The notes under the pieces were generated by a model that ran no database searches, had not been told where the DNA came from, and worked only from the letters and a program-made list of their open reading frames with translations. A DNA stretch of 64,000 nt from Salinigranum rubrum (GTDB lineage Archaea; Halobacteriota; Halobacteria; Halobacteriales; Haloferacaceae). Below are positions 1 to 7,922 of the stretch, piece by piece. The position numbers and the translations under genes are program-made. Numbering within the stretch: the first letter of the stretch is position 1; each line of letters starts with the position of its first letter. Location of the stretch: contig NZ_CP026309.1 of assembly GCF_002906575.1 (NCBI RefSeq), forward strand, positions 930,001 through 994,000. The letters run 5' to 3'.

Positions 1-157
1 AGTCGCTCTCGAAGACGCCGGAGGGGTCGTCCCAGTCGTTCAGGCCGGGACAGTCGTGGTTCTCCGGGAGGCGGTGTTCCCCGCAGAACGTGCGTCCACA
101 GCGCCGACACTGGTACGGCAAGTTCTCGTGCTTGCCGCACGCGTCACACTTCGCCAT
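1..157 (-). CDS. AN1-type zinc finger protein, probable N terminus of a rhomboid protease (partial)
   Basis: Only the first 52 codons are in the window; the gene continues past the left edge. The visible part is an AN1-type zinc finger: CDACGK at the start, then CRRCGRTFC, then an EHRLPENHDC stretch, giving the expected spaced Cys/His set. After it comes a DWDDPSGVFES linker. In haloarchaea this finger is commonly fused to a rhomboid intramembrane serine protease (the RhoII type of Haloferax), which is my inference for the unseen part. A free-standing AN1 protein is the alternative. The ATG is fixed by the finger starting almost immediately after it. Confidence 0.75.
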   Translation of the reverse strand, partial: MAKCDACGKHENLPYQCRRCGRTFCGEHRLPENHDCPGLNDWDDPSGVFESD

Positions 158-226
158 TACCCACGCCTAATAGCGTGGTGCTAAAAGGGGTTGCCCTCCT
201 GCGCACGGGAAGTACAACGCGGCGGT

Positions 227-331
227 TTACGTCTCGTCGGTGTCGGCGGCCGACCGGTCGTCCTCGTCGAGTGCCGGGGCGGGCACGACGGTCCGGTGGT
301 CGATGCCGACGCGGGGTCGTCTCGAACTCAT
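227..331 (-). CDS. Small hypothetical protein (34 aa)
   Basis: A short reading frame beginning MSSRRPRVGIDHRTVV and ending in an acidic tail (DEDD, DTDET). Nearly every third position is G or C, as in neighbouring real genes. The frame stays open upstream to ATGs at 373 and 379. An AT-rich TATA-like element at about 380-390 on this strand would place transcription start near 355-360, downstream of those two codons, so I prefer the ATG at 331. I do not recognise the family and infer no function. It lies between the AN1 gene and ppa. Confidence 0.4.
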   Translation of the reverse strand: MSSRRPRVGIDHRTVVPAPALDEDDRSAADTDET

Positions 332-571
332 CTCACCATCGGCTACGTCCTCTCCCCGCAAAAAATTACCCATGCGCATAATTTATTGGCCGGCAACCCG
401 GTATAACCGAGACACATACGGGTTCTGCCCACAGCGCTCGTCGAGGACCCCGCGGGCCGTCGCCGTCGGTCGTTCGACGGCTTCCTCCGGCCGCGACGGT
501 CGGAGGGAGGACACGCCTCGTCCGTCCGAGAACAGCGGCAAAAAGCCCGTTCGACCGGTCGTTCGAGGAGG

Positions 572-1105
572 TTACGCGAAGTTCTCTTCGTAGAGGTCCA
601 TCGCGTGCTCGATGGCCTCCTTCGCGGCCTGCGCGTCCTCCCAGCCCAGCGTCTCGACCTCTTTGCCCTCTTCGAGGTTCTTGTACGTCTCGAAGAACTC
701 CGAGATCTCGGCTTTCGTCTGTGCGGTCAGGTCGTCGACGTCGGTGACGTGGTCGTAGCGGGGGTCCTCGGTGGGAACGGCGATGACCTTGTCGTCCTTC
801 TCGCCGTCGTCGTCCATCCCCATCAGGGCGACGGGTCGAGCCTCGATGACGCAACCGGGGAACGTCTGGTCCTCGACGAGGACGAGCACGTCGAACGGGT
901 CGCCGTCGTCGTAGTAGGTCCGCGGCATGAAACCGTAGTCGGAGGGGTAGTGGACGTTCGAGTGGAGGACCCGGTCGAGGACGACGCCGGGCACGTCCTT
1001 GTCGTACTCGTACTTGTTTCGCTCTCCCTTCAGACACTCCACGACGGCGTAGACGACGTCCGGCGCGTCCGGACCGGTCTCCATGTCTTCCCAGAGGTTG
1101 ACCAT
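572..1105 (-). CDS. ppa: Inorganic pyrophosphatase, family I
   Basis: A cytosolic enzyme hydrolysing pyrophosphate to two phosphates, which pulls nucleic-acid and aminoacyl-tRNA synthesis forward. At 177 aa it has the normal length of family I enzymes. It shows the family signature: ERNKYEYDK near residue 25, the YPSDYGFMPRTYYDDGDPFD segment with the metal-binding Asp cluster, then DPRYD and a C-terminal Glu-rich helix. The reading frame extends upstream, but MVNLWEDM at 1105 is the natural family start, and the upstream part is basic and atypical. A T-rich TATA-like element lies about 25-30 bases upstream. It is monocistronic by appearance. Confidence 0.95.
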   Translation of the reverse strand: MVNLWEDMETGPDAPDVVYAVVECLKGERNKYEYDKDVPGVVLDRVLHSNVHYPSDYGFMPRTYYDDGDPFDVLVLVEDQTFPGCVIEARPVALMGMDDDGEKDDKVIAVPTEDPRYDHVTDVDDLTAQTKAEISEFFETYKNLEEGKEVETLGWEDAQAAKEAIEHAMDLYEENFA

Positions 1106-1329
1106 ACGTGTCCGTCCGCTGAGTGGCGCAAAAATCCGTCGGTATCTCCGAGCGGACCCTCCGACGGACGGCAGGCGGTCATTTATTGCAGCGCGCGGCC
1201 TCACGAGTGGATGTGCGATCCGATCACGAGTGATACACTCAATCACTACCTCGCGGAAACGACCGGTTCAGGGGACTTAAACGGATAAATTCTATCTCTA
1301 AATATGATATTTTAATACTGTAGATACCG

Positions 1330-1340
1330 AAATAAATAAT
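1330..1340 (+). promoter_or_regulatory. Candidate TATA element for the PadR gene
   Basis: The run AAATAAATAAT stands in an AT-rich stretch (about 1275-1360) that contrasts with the surrounding GC-rich DNA. It lies about 45 bases before the ATG at 1383, leaving a leader of roughly 20 bases if transcription begins about 25 bases downstream. Confidence 0.4.
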
Positions 1341-1382
1341 GGTATACGAAGTGTTAAGTAGTCGGGTGACATGTCCAGAGGT

Positions 1383-1742
1383 ATGTCAGAGGCACAATCA
1401 CTGGGCACCGAGTCTGGCATGGCGCGGGACCTCACCGCGTTCCAACAGAACATCCTCGTTATCCTCGCTGAGGAACCGATGTACGGACTCGCGATCAAGC
1501 GACACCTCGAAGACTACTACGGCACAGAAGTCAATCACGGGCGACTCTACCCGAACCTCGACGACCTCGTCGAGATGGGGCTCGTGAACAAGAGCGAACT
1601 GGACAAGCGGACGAATCAGTACGAACTCACCGACGACGGCCACCAGACCGTCCTCGACCGCTTCAACTGGATGCTGTCGAAGTTCGTCACCAGCGAGGAG
1701 CGCGCGGACGAGGTCCGCGAACTCGTCGACGGTCACCTGTAA
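1383..1742 (+). CDS. PadR-family transcriptional regulator
   Basis: A 119-aa winged-helix DNA-binding protein. The core LTAFQQNILVILAEEPMYGL, the GRLYPNLDDLVEMGLV recognition-helix/wing region and the KRTNQYELTDDG wing are typical PadR features, followed by a short C-terminal helix. Relatives sense small molecules or proteins and usually repress adjacent genes; its target is not evident here. I chose the ATG at 1383 over 1371 because haloarchaeal relatives start with MSEAQ. Its last 10 bases overlap the end of the convergent gene on the minus strand. An AT-rich promoter region precedes it. Confidence 0.88.
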   Translation: MSEAQSLGTESGMARDLTAFQQNILVILAEEPMYGLAIKRHLEDYYGTEVNHGRLYPNLDDLVEMGLVNKSELDKRTNQYELTDDGHQTVLDRFNWMLSKFVTSEERADEVRELVDGHL

Positions 1743-2299
1743 CTCGGTCGGTCACGGCCGGCCGCATCGAACAGGAGTCGTAACGACTCCTCGACCACCG
1801 CTTTTTGTTCCGCCGTCGGCCAGGCGTTACGTGGGTAGTACTCGGTGAGGAACTCCCGTACCTCTCTCCCCGAGGCCGCCTCGATTCGCCGGGTGTAGTG
1901 GTTGCCGAGGAAATCGGCGAAGGCGCGCGCGTTCGCCGCGTGGACGGCTCCGTGCTCCTCGCTCACCCGTTCGACGAGCGCGGCGTTCTCCGCTTCGACC
2001 TCGCGCCAGTCGTCGTCCGCGCCCGCGTCCGAGAGGGGAACCTCGACCGCTCGGGAGAGGTCGTCGATACGGTCCGTGCGGGCGACGCCGTCTTCGAACC
2101 AGTCCGACGGGTTCAACACGAGCGTGTCGTCGTCCTCACGGTATCGGGCGGTGTAGCCGTGTTCGGCCAGGAGTTCGTCCCGTCGGTTCCGGTGAGCCGC
2201 CGCCTCGTCGGGGTTCGGTACGTCGCGTGCGAGTCGAGTCAGCCGTTCGGCGTCGTCGAGCAGGTCCGCCGGTAGTTCGTCGGGCAGGTCGTCAGCCAT
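1733..2299 (-). CDS. Conserved haloarchaeal protein of the rnhA operon (DUF7108-like)
   Basis: A 188-aa acidic soluble protein with no transmembrane segment or known catalytic motif. It opens MADDLPDELPADLLDDAERL, has a conserved central NPSDWFEDG stretch and ends in a helical region with FLGNHYTRRIEAASG. I recognise it as the family that accompanies rnhA in haloarchaea (rnhA operon protein); its function is unknown. Its ATG overlaps the end of rnhA by eight bases, so the two are probably translationally coupled. Its stop codon lies inside the 3' end of the opposing PadR gene. Confidence 0.8.
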   Translation of the reverse strand: MADDLPDELPADLLDDAERLTRLARDVPNPDEAAAHRNRRDELLAEHGYTARYREDDDTLVLNPSDWFEDGVARTDRIDDLSRAVEVPLSDAGADDDWREVEAENAALVERVSEEHGAVHAANARAFADFLGNHYTRRIEAASGREVREFLTEYYPRNAWPTAEQKAVVEESLRLLFDAAGRDRPSYR

Positions 2300-2885
2300 C
2301 GTCGAGGGCCTCGTTCGCTAGGGAGTCGGCGCGGTCGTTTATCTCCCGCGGAACGTGTTCGAGCGACCAGCGGTCGAACCCCGAGAGGAGTTCGAGCGCG
2401 GTGACGCGCCGCTCTCTGAGGTCGGGGTCGTTCGTGTTCCACTCGCCGCGGACCTGCTTGACGACGAGTTCGGAGTCGCCGCGGACGTCCACCTCGTCGA
2501 AGCCGTGGTCGCGGGCGACTTCCAGCGCGCGGACGAGCGCCTCGTACTCCGCACGGTTGTTGGTCGACCGCCCGATGCGTTCGTTCCCTTCGGCGACGAC
2601 GCCATCCGACGTGACGATGGCGTAGCCCACCGCGGCGGGTCCCGGGTTCCCCCGACACGCGCCGTCGAAGTAGACGTGTGCGCGGCCGCCACTCTCACGC
2701 AGGTGGGCGAGGAGGTCGACGGGCGTCGCCCCCTGCACCACCACCTTGTCGTCGTAGGCGACGGCGACGGCTCCCTCGTGCGACGCCCGCCACCGCTCGT
2801 ACTCGGTGTTCCCGGGTTCGACGTCGACGCCGGCCGCTTCGAGCCGTCGCCGTGCCTCCTCCGGGTCGCACGCAACGCTTGGCAT
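2292..2885 (-). CDS. rnhA: Ribonuclease HI
   Basis: This enzyme degrades the RNA strand of RNA-DNA hybrids (R-loops, Okazaki primers). The 197-aa protein has an N-terminal region of about 65 residues before the RNase H fold. The fold starts at HVYFDGACRGNPGPA, and the catalytic acids are visible: Asp74 (YFDG), Glu113 (NNRAEYEAL), Asp137 (RGDSEL) and Asp187 (NDRADSLA). The ATG at 2885 gives the usual haloarchaeal start MPSVACDPEEA; an earlier in-frame start at 2906 adds seven residues. It forms an operon with the overlapping downstream DUF7108-like gene. Confidence 0.95.
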   Translation of the reverse strand: MPSVACDPEEARRRLEAAGVDVEPGNTEYERWRASHEGAVAVAYDDKVVVQGATPVDLLAHLRESGGRAHVYFDGACRGNPGPAAVGYAIVTSDGVVAEGNERIGRSTNNRAEYEALVRALEVARDHGFDEVDVRGDSELVVKQVRGEWNTNDPDLRERRVTALELLSGFDRWSLEHVPREINDRADSLANEALDDG

Positions 2886-3010
2886 CGTTCCCGCTTCGGC
2901 GAGCACGTATTAAGAGCGTTCGCCCTCCCCTCGATCCGGGTTCCTGTGTCATCCATACCCACACGGGCCCGCACGCTTAAGTGTCAGTGGGAATGGTAGT
3001 GAAAAATGTG

Positions 3011-3991
3011 ATGACACGGCCCACCCGTCAACGCGAGCGCGATGGCGACCGGCGTCGATGGAACGTGGACGCGGACGAGGAGGACGAGGACACGGAGACG
3101 ATAGACCTCGACGAGGTGGATTCCGAGGAGATCATCCGGACGGGAGACGGCGAACTCATCCACGAACCGACGGGACTCATCATCGAGGAGGAGCAGATCG
3201 ATCCCGGGCCGGAGTGGCGGGCGTTCAACCACTCCGAGCGCCAGCAGAAGTCGCGGGTCGGTGCCCCGACGACCCAGACGATGCACGACAAGGGCCTGAC
3301 GACGACCATCGACTGGAAGGACAAGGACGCCTACGGCCGGTCGATCTCCTCGAAGAAACGCTCGCAGATGCACCGCCTTCGAAAGTGGCAGGAACGCATT
3401 CGGACGAAGGACGCGGGCGAGCGCAACCTCCAGTTCGCCCTCTCGGAGATCGACCGGATGGCCTCCGCGCTGGGCGTTCCGCGTTCGGTACGCGAGGTCG
3501 CTTCGGTGATCTATCGACGTGCGCTCAGCGAGGACCTCATCCGGGGGCGGAGCATCGAGGGCGTCGCCACCAGTGCGCTCTACGCCGCCTGCCGCAAGGA
3601 GGGCATCCCGCGGTCGCTCGAAGAGATCGCCGAGGTCTCCCGCGTCGAGCGCAAGGAGATCGGGCGGACGTATCGGTACATCTCGCAGGAACTCGGGCTG
3701 GAGATGAAGCCGGTCGACCCGAAACGGTACGTCCCGCGCTTCTGCTCGGAACTCGACCTCCCGAAGGAGGTCCAGTCGAAGGCCGAGGAGATCATCGAGA
3801 CGACGGCCGAGAAGGGACTGCTCTCGGGGAAATCCCCCACCGGATTCGCGGCGGCGGCCATCTACGCCGCCTCGCTCCTCTGTAACGAGAAGAAGACCCA
3901 GCGGGAGGTCGCCGACGTCGCGCAGGTCACCGAGGTCACGATTCGGAACCGGTACCAAGAACAGATCGAGGCGATGGGCATCCACAACTGA
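3011..3991 (+). CDS. tfb: Transcription initiation factor TFB, cysteine-less N-terminal variant
   Basis: TFB bridges TBP and RNA polymerase at archaeal promoters. Two cyclin-fold repeats fill residues of about 120-326 and end in a recognisable [11 protein letters not shown]-type helix-turn-helix ([16 protein letters not shown]). The linker [22 protein letters not shown] is also standard. The N-terminal zinc ribbon has no cysteine at all: the segment [17 protein letters not shown] aligns with the second half of a normal ribbon with both metal ligands replaced. The start at 3011 (MTRPTRQRE) is preferred over GTG/ATG codons upstream, and a CTTAAG TATA-like element lies at 2976-2981. A second TFB starts outside the right edge. 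Confidence 0.92.
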   Translation: MTRPTRQRERDGDRRRWNVDADEEDEDTETIDLDEVDSEEIIRTGDGELIHEPTGLIIEEEQIDPGPEWRAFNHSERQQKSRVGAPTTQTMHDKGLTTTIDWKDKDAYGRSISSKKRSQMHRLRKWQERIRTKDAGERNLQFALSEIDRMASALGVPRSVREVASVIYRRALSEDLIRGRSIEGVATSALYAACRKEGIPRSLEEIAEVSRVERKEIGRTYRYISQELGLEMKPVDPKRYVPRFCSELDLPKEVQSKAEEIIETTAEKGLLSGKSPTGFAAAAIYAASLLCNEKKTQREVADVAQVTEVTIRNRYQEQIEAMGIHN

Positions 3992-4069
3992 GCGGCCGGT
4001 CGACGGACCGGAAGCGACCTCGACCCTGGACCCGACGCTTCTTGCCGTCTCGCGCGGTACACGAGAACG

Positions 4070-4459
4070 ATGATAGACTTCCCCTGGCGTGGGGACCGTG
4101 ACGAGGCCGACTCACGAGGGACTGCCGACGCCGTCGACGAGGACCGTCACGCCGAGGCAGTCGTCGTCTGCGAGTTCCAGGACGGGACGCTCGCGGTGTA
4201 CGAAGAGCGGGTAGTCATCGACCGGCCCGCACGCTCGTCGTTCGACGACACGACGGTTCCCGTCGACGAGATCACCGGTGTCGACTTCGACGGCGGGATT
4301 ACGATCGGCTACCTCCAACTCGAACTGGCCGGCGTCGCTCCCGACGCCGGAGGACTCCTCTCCGACCCGGTCAACGAGCGCACGCTCCACTTCGGCTGGA
4401 ACGACAAGGGGTGTGCGAAGCGGGCCCGCGACGCGATTCTGGAGCGGGCGCGCGGGTGA
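4070..4459 (+). CDS. PH-like domain protein (DUF4429-like), conserved hypothetical
   Basis: A 129-aa acidic soluble protein. After a short N-terminal tail, residues of about 25-125 alternate strand-like segments (EFQDGTLAVYEERVVID, then VPVDEITGVDF, GYLQLEL, RTLHFGW) and finish with a helix (CAKRARDAILERA). This is the order expected of a bacterial/archaeal PH-like fold. The assignment rests on pattern similarity only. It lies between tfb and nreA, all on the plus strand, but the 89-base gap to nreA holds a separate TATA-like CCTTATC. Function unknown. Confidence 0.6.
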   Translation: MIDFPWRGDRDEADSRGTADAVDEDRHAEAVVVCEFQDGTLAVYEERVVIDRPARSSFDDTTVPVDEITGVDFDGGITIGYLQLELAGVAPDAGGLLSDPVNERTLHFGWNDKGCAKRARDAILERARG

Positions 4460-4548
4460 GCGAGTGGGCGGTCGCCCGTGGCCGTCTCCACCGGAAACAG
4501 CGCCACGGCCGACAACCCTTATCATCGAACCGACCCTAGCACGACCGA

Positions 4549-5817
4549 ATGCGTCTCGACGAGTATCTCGACATCGAGGAGAACGAGCGCGCCGAGCGCC
4601 GCCGCCTCGTCGAGGAGAAGTCCTACGCCATCCTCGACCACCTCGAGACGTTCCAGGACCGGTTCGACGAGGTCGTTCAGGGCGACTCGCTGTACGGGGG
4701 TGTCTCACCCTCCATCTTCGTCGGACGCGCCAACTACCCGCGGGTCTCGACGGGCATCCTCTCGCCCGTCGGCCACGACGAGGACGCCGCGACGTTCGAA
4801 ACCTCGGGCCAGTGGTACGACGAGGGCGTCTCCATCTCCGACGTGTTCGAGCGTCGGACCTCGCTTCTCAACTCGAACCAATCCACCAAAGTCGAGTCCG
4901 TCCACGACGCGTGGGACGGCTTCCTCGGCGTCCAGCGGGAGGTCGCCATCGCGGACCGCCCCGTCACCGTCGAGATCGGCCTGGACGGGACGCCCGACCT
5001 CGACCTCGAACCCGGCCGCGAGGACATCGCCACACCGACCGGTCCGCGCGCACGGGCCCGCTCCGCACAGTTGGGGGAGAACCCACACGTCCCTCGCCCC
5101 GTCGAGAAGACGCTGGAGGACGACGACTGGAACGCGCAGGGGGCGATGACCTACCTCTACCGACGAGGGTTCGACGTCTACGACATCAACACCATCCTCT
5201 CGGCGGGCGCGCTCGGACAGGCCCGGAACCGAAAACTGGTCCCGACGCGGTGGTCCATCACCGCCGTCGACGACACGCTGGGGCAGTATCTCCGCGGTCG
5301 AATCCGCGACGCTCCGTCCGTCGACTCGGTCGAGGTGTACCGAAACGAGTTCCTCGGGAACGCCTTCTGGGTCGTGCTCGTCCCCGGACAGTGGGAGTTC
5401 GAACTCGTCGAGATGAAAGCGCCGGGGAGCGTCTGGAACCCCGACCCCGAGGCCGGCGTCTGGCTGGCCGCGGACCGCGAGGGACACGAGGGGCGGACCG
5501 GCTACGTCGAAGAGACCGCAGGCGCGTACCACGCCTCCCGACTGGGCGTCCTCGAACACCTCGAATCGCGCGGCCGACAGGCGAAGGCGCTCGTCCTCAG
5601 ACACGTCTCCGACGACTACTGGGGGCCGTGTGGGGTCTGGCAGGTGCGAGAGAGCGTCCGCAACGCATTCGACGAGGGGGGTGACGCGGAGACGCTCGAC
5701 GACGCGGTGCGGTCGGTGTCGCCGTACCTCCCCGTCTCGCTCCAGCGACTCCGGCGGAAGTCGACGATGGTCTCCGGCCTGCAGGCGACGCTGACCGACT
5801 TCTCGGTCGGGGAGTAA
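4549..5817 (+). CDS. nreA: DNA repair protein NreA
   Basis: A 422-aa protein of the archaeal Nre family (formerly DUF650/DUF651). NreA acts in DNA-damage repair, and deletion in Haloferax causes mitomycin sensitivity (recalled). Landmarks are SIFVGRANYPRVSTGILSP near residue 55, the central YLYRRGFDVYDINTILSAGALG region and WGPCGVWQVRE near residue 365. The last residues, Gln412 to Phe418 (QATLTDF), form a C-terminal PCNA-interacting (PIP) motif, as known for this family, so it probably docks on the sliding clamp. The ATG at 4549 has a TATA-like CCTTATC about 30 bases upstream. Confidence 0.92.
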   Translation: MRLDEYLDIEENERAERRRLVEEKSYAILDHLETFQDRFDEVVQGDSLYGGVSPSIFVGRANYPRVSTGILSPVGHDEDAATFETSGQWYDEGVSISDVFERRTSLLNSNQSTKVESVHDAWDGFLGVQREVAIADRPVTVEIGLDGTPDLDLEPGREDIATPTGPRARARSAQLGENPHVPRPVEKTLEDDDWNAQGAMTYLYRRGFDVYDINTILSAGALGQARNRKLVPTRWSITAVDDTLGQYLRGRIRDAPSVDSVEVYRNEFLGNAFWVVLVPGQWEFELVEMKAPGSVWNPDPEAGVWLAADREGHEGRTGYVEETAGAYHASRLGVLEHLESRGRQAKALVLRHVSDDYWGPCGVWQVRESVRNAFDEGGDAETLDDAVRSVSPYLPVSLQRLRRKSTMVSGLQATLTDFSVGE

Positions 5818-5888
5818 CCCCTCGTTTGCCCTCCCGGCGACCGACGCGGAACCAAAAGCCGATTACTCCCCGGGCCGGATTCTCGGAT

Positions 5889-6140
5889 ATGGTCCCACTG
5901 TTCCCCGGCGTTCCCGGCGGGCCGGAACTGCTCGTTATCCTCCTGCTCCTCGTCGCGCTGTTCGGGGTTCCGGTGGTCGCCGCCTTCCTCGGGTGGCGGT
6001 ATCTCAAAGGCGACCGCGTCGCCGACCTCGAAGCGCGTGTCGAGGAGTTGGAGTCCGAACTCGATGCCGACGGCGCGGACGAGAACGCTACCGGGGAGAG
6101 TGCCGCCACCGACGCCGGGGACGACGAACGCTTCGCGTAG
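5889..6140 (+). CDS. Small single-pass membrane protein, TatA-like N terminus
   Basis: An 83-aa protein with one hydrophobic segment (residues 12-38, starting GGPELLVILLLLVALFG), then a basic anchor (RYLKGDR), a short coiled coil (VADLEARVEELESELD) and an acidic tail. The GGPELL + hydrophobic + LFG start resembles TatA/TatE translocase subunits, but the amphipathic TatA helix is replaced by a coiled coil, so a role in twin-arginine export is uncertain. The ATG at 5889 fits this topology; the frame upstream is basic and not membrane-like. The gene ends 15 bases before the convergent DUF302 gene. Confidence 0.7.
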   Translation: MVPLFPGVPGGPELLVILLLLVALFGVPVVAAFLGWRYLKGDRVADLEARVEELESELDADGADENATGESAATDAGDDERFA

Positions 6141-6155
6141 GCCGGACGCGTCGGC

Positions 6156-6626
6156 TCAGTCGTCGGCTTCGGTTTCGACGGCCGTGTCGAGGTTCCCCCA
6201 CGCCTCCTCGACCATCTCGCCGGTGGCGGCGACGATGTCGGCCATCTCCTCGTCGTCGGGCGCCATCCCCACCAGCCGAGCGATGCGCATGATACTCACG
6301 TGGTAGACCTCCTGAACGCCGGGTTCGACCTGCCAGACGACGACGTTGCACGGGACCAGTCCGCCGAGTCTGTTGTCGGTCGCGTCGAGGGCTCTGTCTG
6401 CGACCTCGGGGTTGCACGCACCGAGGACGTAGTAGGGGTCGCGGTCGGCACCGATCTTCTCGTGGAGCAAATCGGAGAGGGAGAACTCGACGGCCGTCCC
6501 GAAGCCCGCCTGCTTGAACGCGTCGCGGACGTGCTCGATGGCTTCCTCGTGCTCCATGTGGAGCGTCGCGTGGTGCTCGCCGATGTCCTCGCTCGTGAGG
6601 ACGGACGGATCGATTGGGAGTGTCAT
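6156..6626 (-). CDS. DUF302 family protein
   Basis: A 156-aa soluble protein matching the DUF302 family. It contains the helical stretch HEEAIEHVRDAFKQAGFG followed by DPYYVLGACNPEVADRALDA and the typical LLPCNVVV-like strand, here GGLVPCNVVVWQ. DUF302 proteins form small alpha/beta homodimers; no enzymatic role is established. The conserved Cys residues in GACNPE and VPCNV are present. The ATG at 6626 gives the expected length. It is not overlapped by neighbours and may be monocistronic. Confidence 0.85.
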   Translation of the reverse strand: MTLPIDPSVLTSEDIGEHHATLHMEHEEAIEHVRDAFKQAGFGTAVEFSLSDLLHEKIGADRDPYYVLGACNPEVADRALDATDNRLGGLVPCNVVVWQVEPGVQEVYHVSIMRIARLVGMAPDDEEMADIVAATGEMVEEAWGNLDTAVETEADD

Positions 6627-6726
6627 CGCTCATCTCTTCGACAGCGACGGACGAAAAGGCACGGTAGTGCGATTCGAGCGCAATACACCACCGTCGAAAC
6701 GCAGCGGAGAGGCATGGCCGAGGGGC

Positions 6727-7419
6727 TCACAGCGGAATCGGGAGGAACGACAGCCACTCGAGGACCTGTTCGGGGGGGAAAAGCGGCGGGTGGAGGACGA
6801 GCCAGTCGAGGAGCGCGAGTCCCAGCCCGTGGGCGACGATGGACGGGAGAATCGAGTTAGCGTCGTAGTCGACGGCACCGAAGAGGACGTCCGTCGGTCC
6901 CGAAAGCAGCAGTTCGATGGGTGGCTTCCCGACGTGGTGGAGCGCGTACACGACCGGCGAGATGAAGACGCTCTTGAAGCCCAGTTCGTCTCGGACGCCG
7001 ACACAGAGGAGGCCGCGGTAGTACGTCTCGGCGGCGACGACCACCACGAACTGCTGGAGCGCGTGGGGGAGGAACGCAGAGAGCGCCGTCGACGTCTCCC
7101 ACATCGGGTAGTACGCGCGGATGCTCGGAAGCGACGAGCCCACGAGGTAAAAGGGGAGGACGAACAGCGCGATGAGGACGGCGTTCCGCACCGCGCGGCG
7201 GTCGACGCGCCAGCCGAGGTGTCGGCCGTGCGTGATGGCGAGCGCCGCCGGGAACGCGATGAAGACGACGGTATCCCGGAGGGCGCGCATCGTGAGGTTT
7301 CCGTGCGGTATCTGCCAGGCGCTCCAGAGCACGGAGAGGACCAGTCCGACGAGGAGCGTCCGCTGGACCCACGAGAGTCGGTCGAGTCGAGCGAGAGAGA
7401 ACCGTTCGAGTCGCGTCAC
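6727..7419 (-). CDS. CPBP-type (Abi/CAAX protease-like) membrane protein, degenerate active site
   Basis: A 230-aa polytopic membrane protein with about six hydrophobic segments. It carries the CPBP/Abi core: the motif normally reading EExxxR is AETYYR here (Ala130, Glu131, Arg135), followed by a His pair at 161-162 and His197 in AHGLGLALLD. Loss of the first Glu, and Asp in place of the last Asn, suggest weak or absent protease activity. The start is a GTG at 7419. Its start lies just four bases from the stop of the small upstream gene (7424), so the two form an operon. A fully intact paralogue lies at 52339-53163. Confidence 0.75.
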   Translation of the reverse strand: MTRLERFSLARLDRLSWVQRTLLVGLVLSVLWSAWQIPHGNLTMRALRDTVVFIAFPAALAITHGRHLGWRVDRRAVRNAVLIALFVLPFYLVGSSLPSIRAYYPMWETSTALSAFLPHALQQFVVVVAAETYYRGLLCVGVRDELGFKSVFISPVVYALHHVGKPPIELLLSGPTDVLFGAVDYDANSILPSIVAHGLGLALLDWLVLHPPLFPPEQVLEWLSFLPIPL

Positions 7420-7423
7420 GCCC

Positions 7424-7714
7424 TCACTCGGTCTGAACAGGGGCGTCCCCGGCCGCCGCCGTGACGGCCGTCACGAAGGACTGCCGCGTGTCGAAGTACG
7501 TGACGTCGACGTCCGCGAGGACGTCCGCGAGCGACTGGGGACCGTCGGGCGTTCGGATGACGCTCCCGCCTTCCTTCTCGATGACGCGGCTCTTCTCGTG
7601 CGGCCAGGTCAGTCGGGACGCGACTCGTGCGAGCGGCTGCCCCTCGACGGGTTCGCGCTCGCCCAGTTCGACGGCAGGCGCCTCCTCTTCCTCTGCGTCT
7701 TCGTCGTCTGCCAT
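7424..7714 (-). CDS. Small conserved haloarchaeal protein (DUF5789-like)
   Basis: A 96-aa acidic protein. After an Asp/Glu-rich start (MADDEDAEEEEAPAVELGE) comes a compact conserved part: PLARVASRLTWPHEKSRVIE, then VIRTPDGPQSLADVLADVD and a C-terminal YFDTRQSFVTAV helix. This layout resembles the haloarchaeal DUF5789 family; function unknown. The frame is open for another 85 codons upstream, but that part is basic and proline/arginine-rich, so I place the start at 7714. It immediately precedes the CPBP-type gene. Confidence 0.7.
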   Translation of the reverse strand: MADDEDAEEEEAPAVELGEREPVEGQPLARVASRLTWPHEKSRVIEKEGGSVIRTPDGPQSLADVLADVDVTYFDTRQSFVTAVTAAAGDAPVQTE

Positions 7715-7922
7715 GCGCGTCGCTTGGCAATCACCGACAGTAAACCCTTCCCTTCCCGCCCTGCCCCGTTCGGTCTCCCCGTCCGCCCCGCCCGGTCCGC
7801 CCGGATCACGTTCCCGACACGACCGGACGACGGCCCGACGCGACCTGCACGGAGCCGCACGTCCACGGCGTCTTGCGGATGTCTGACGTAGCGTTTTGTG
7901 CACGGCCGCTGTATTCGGGCGT

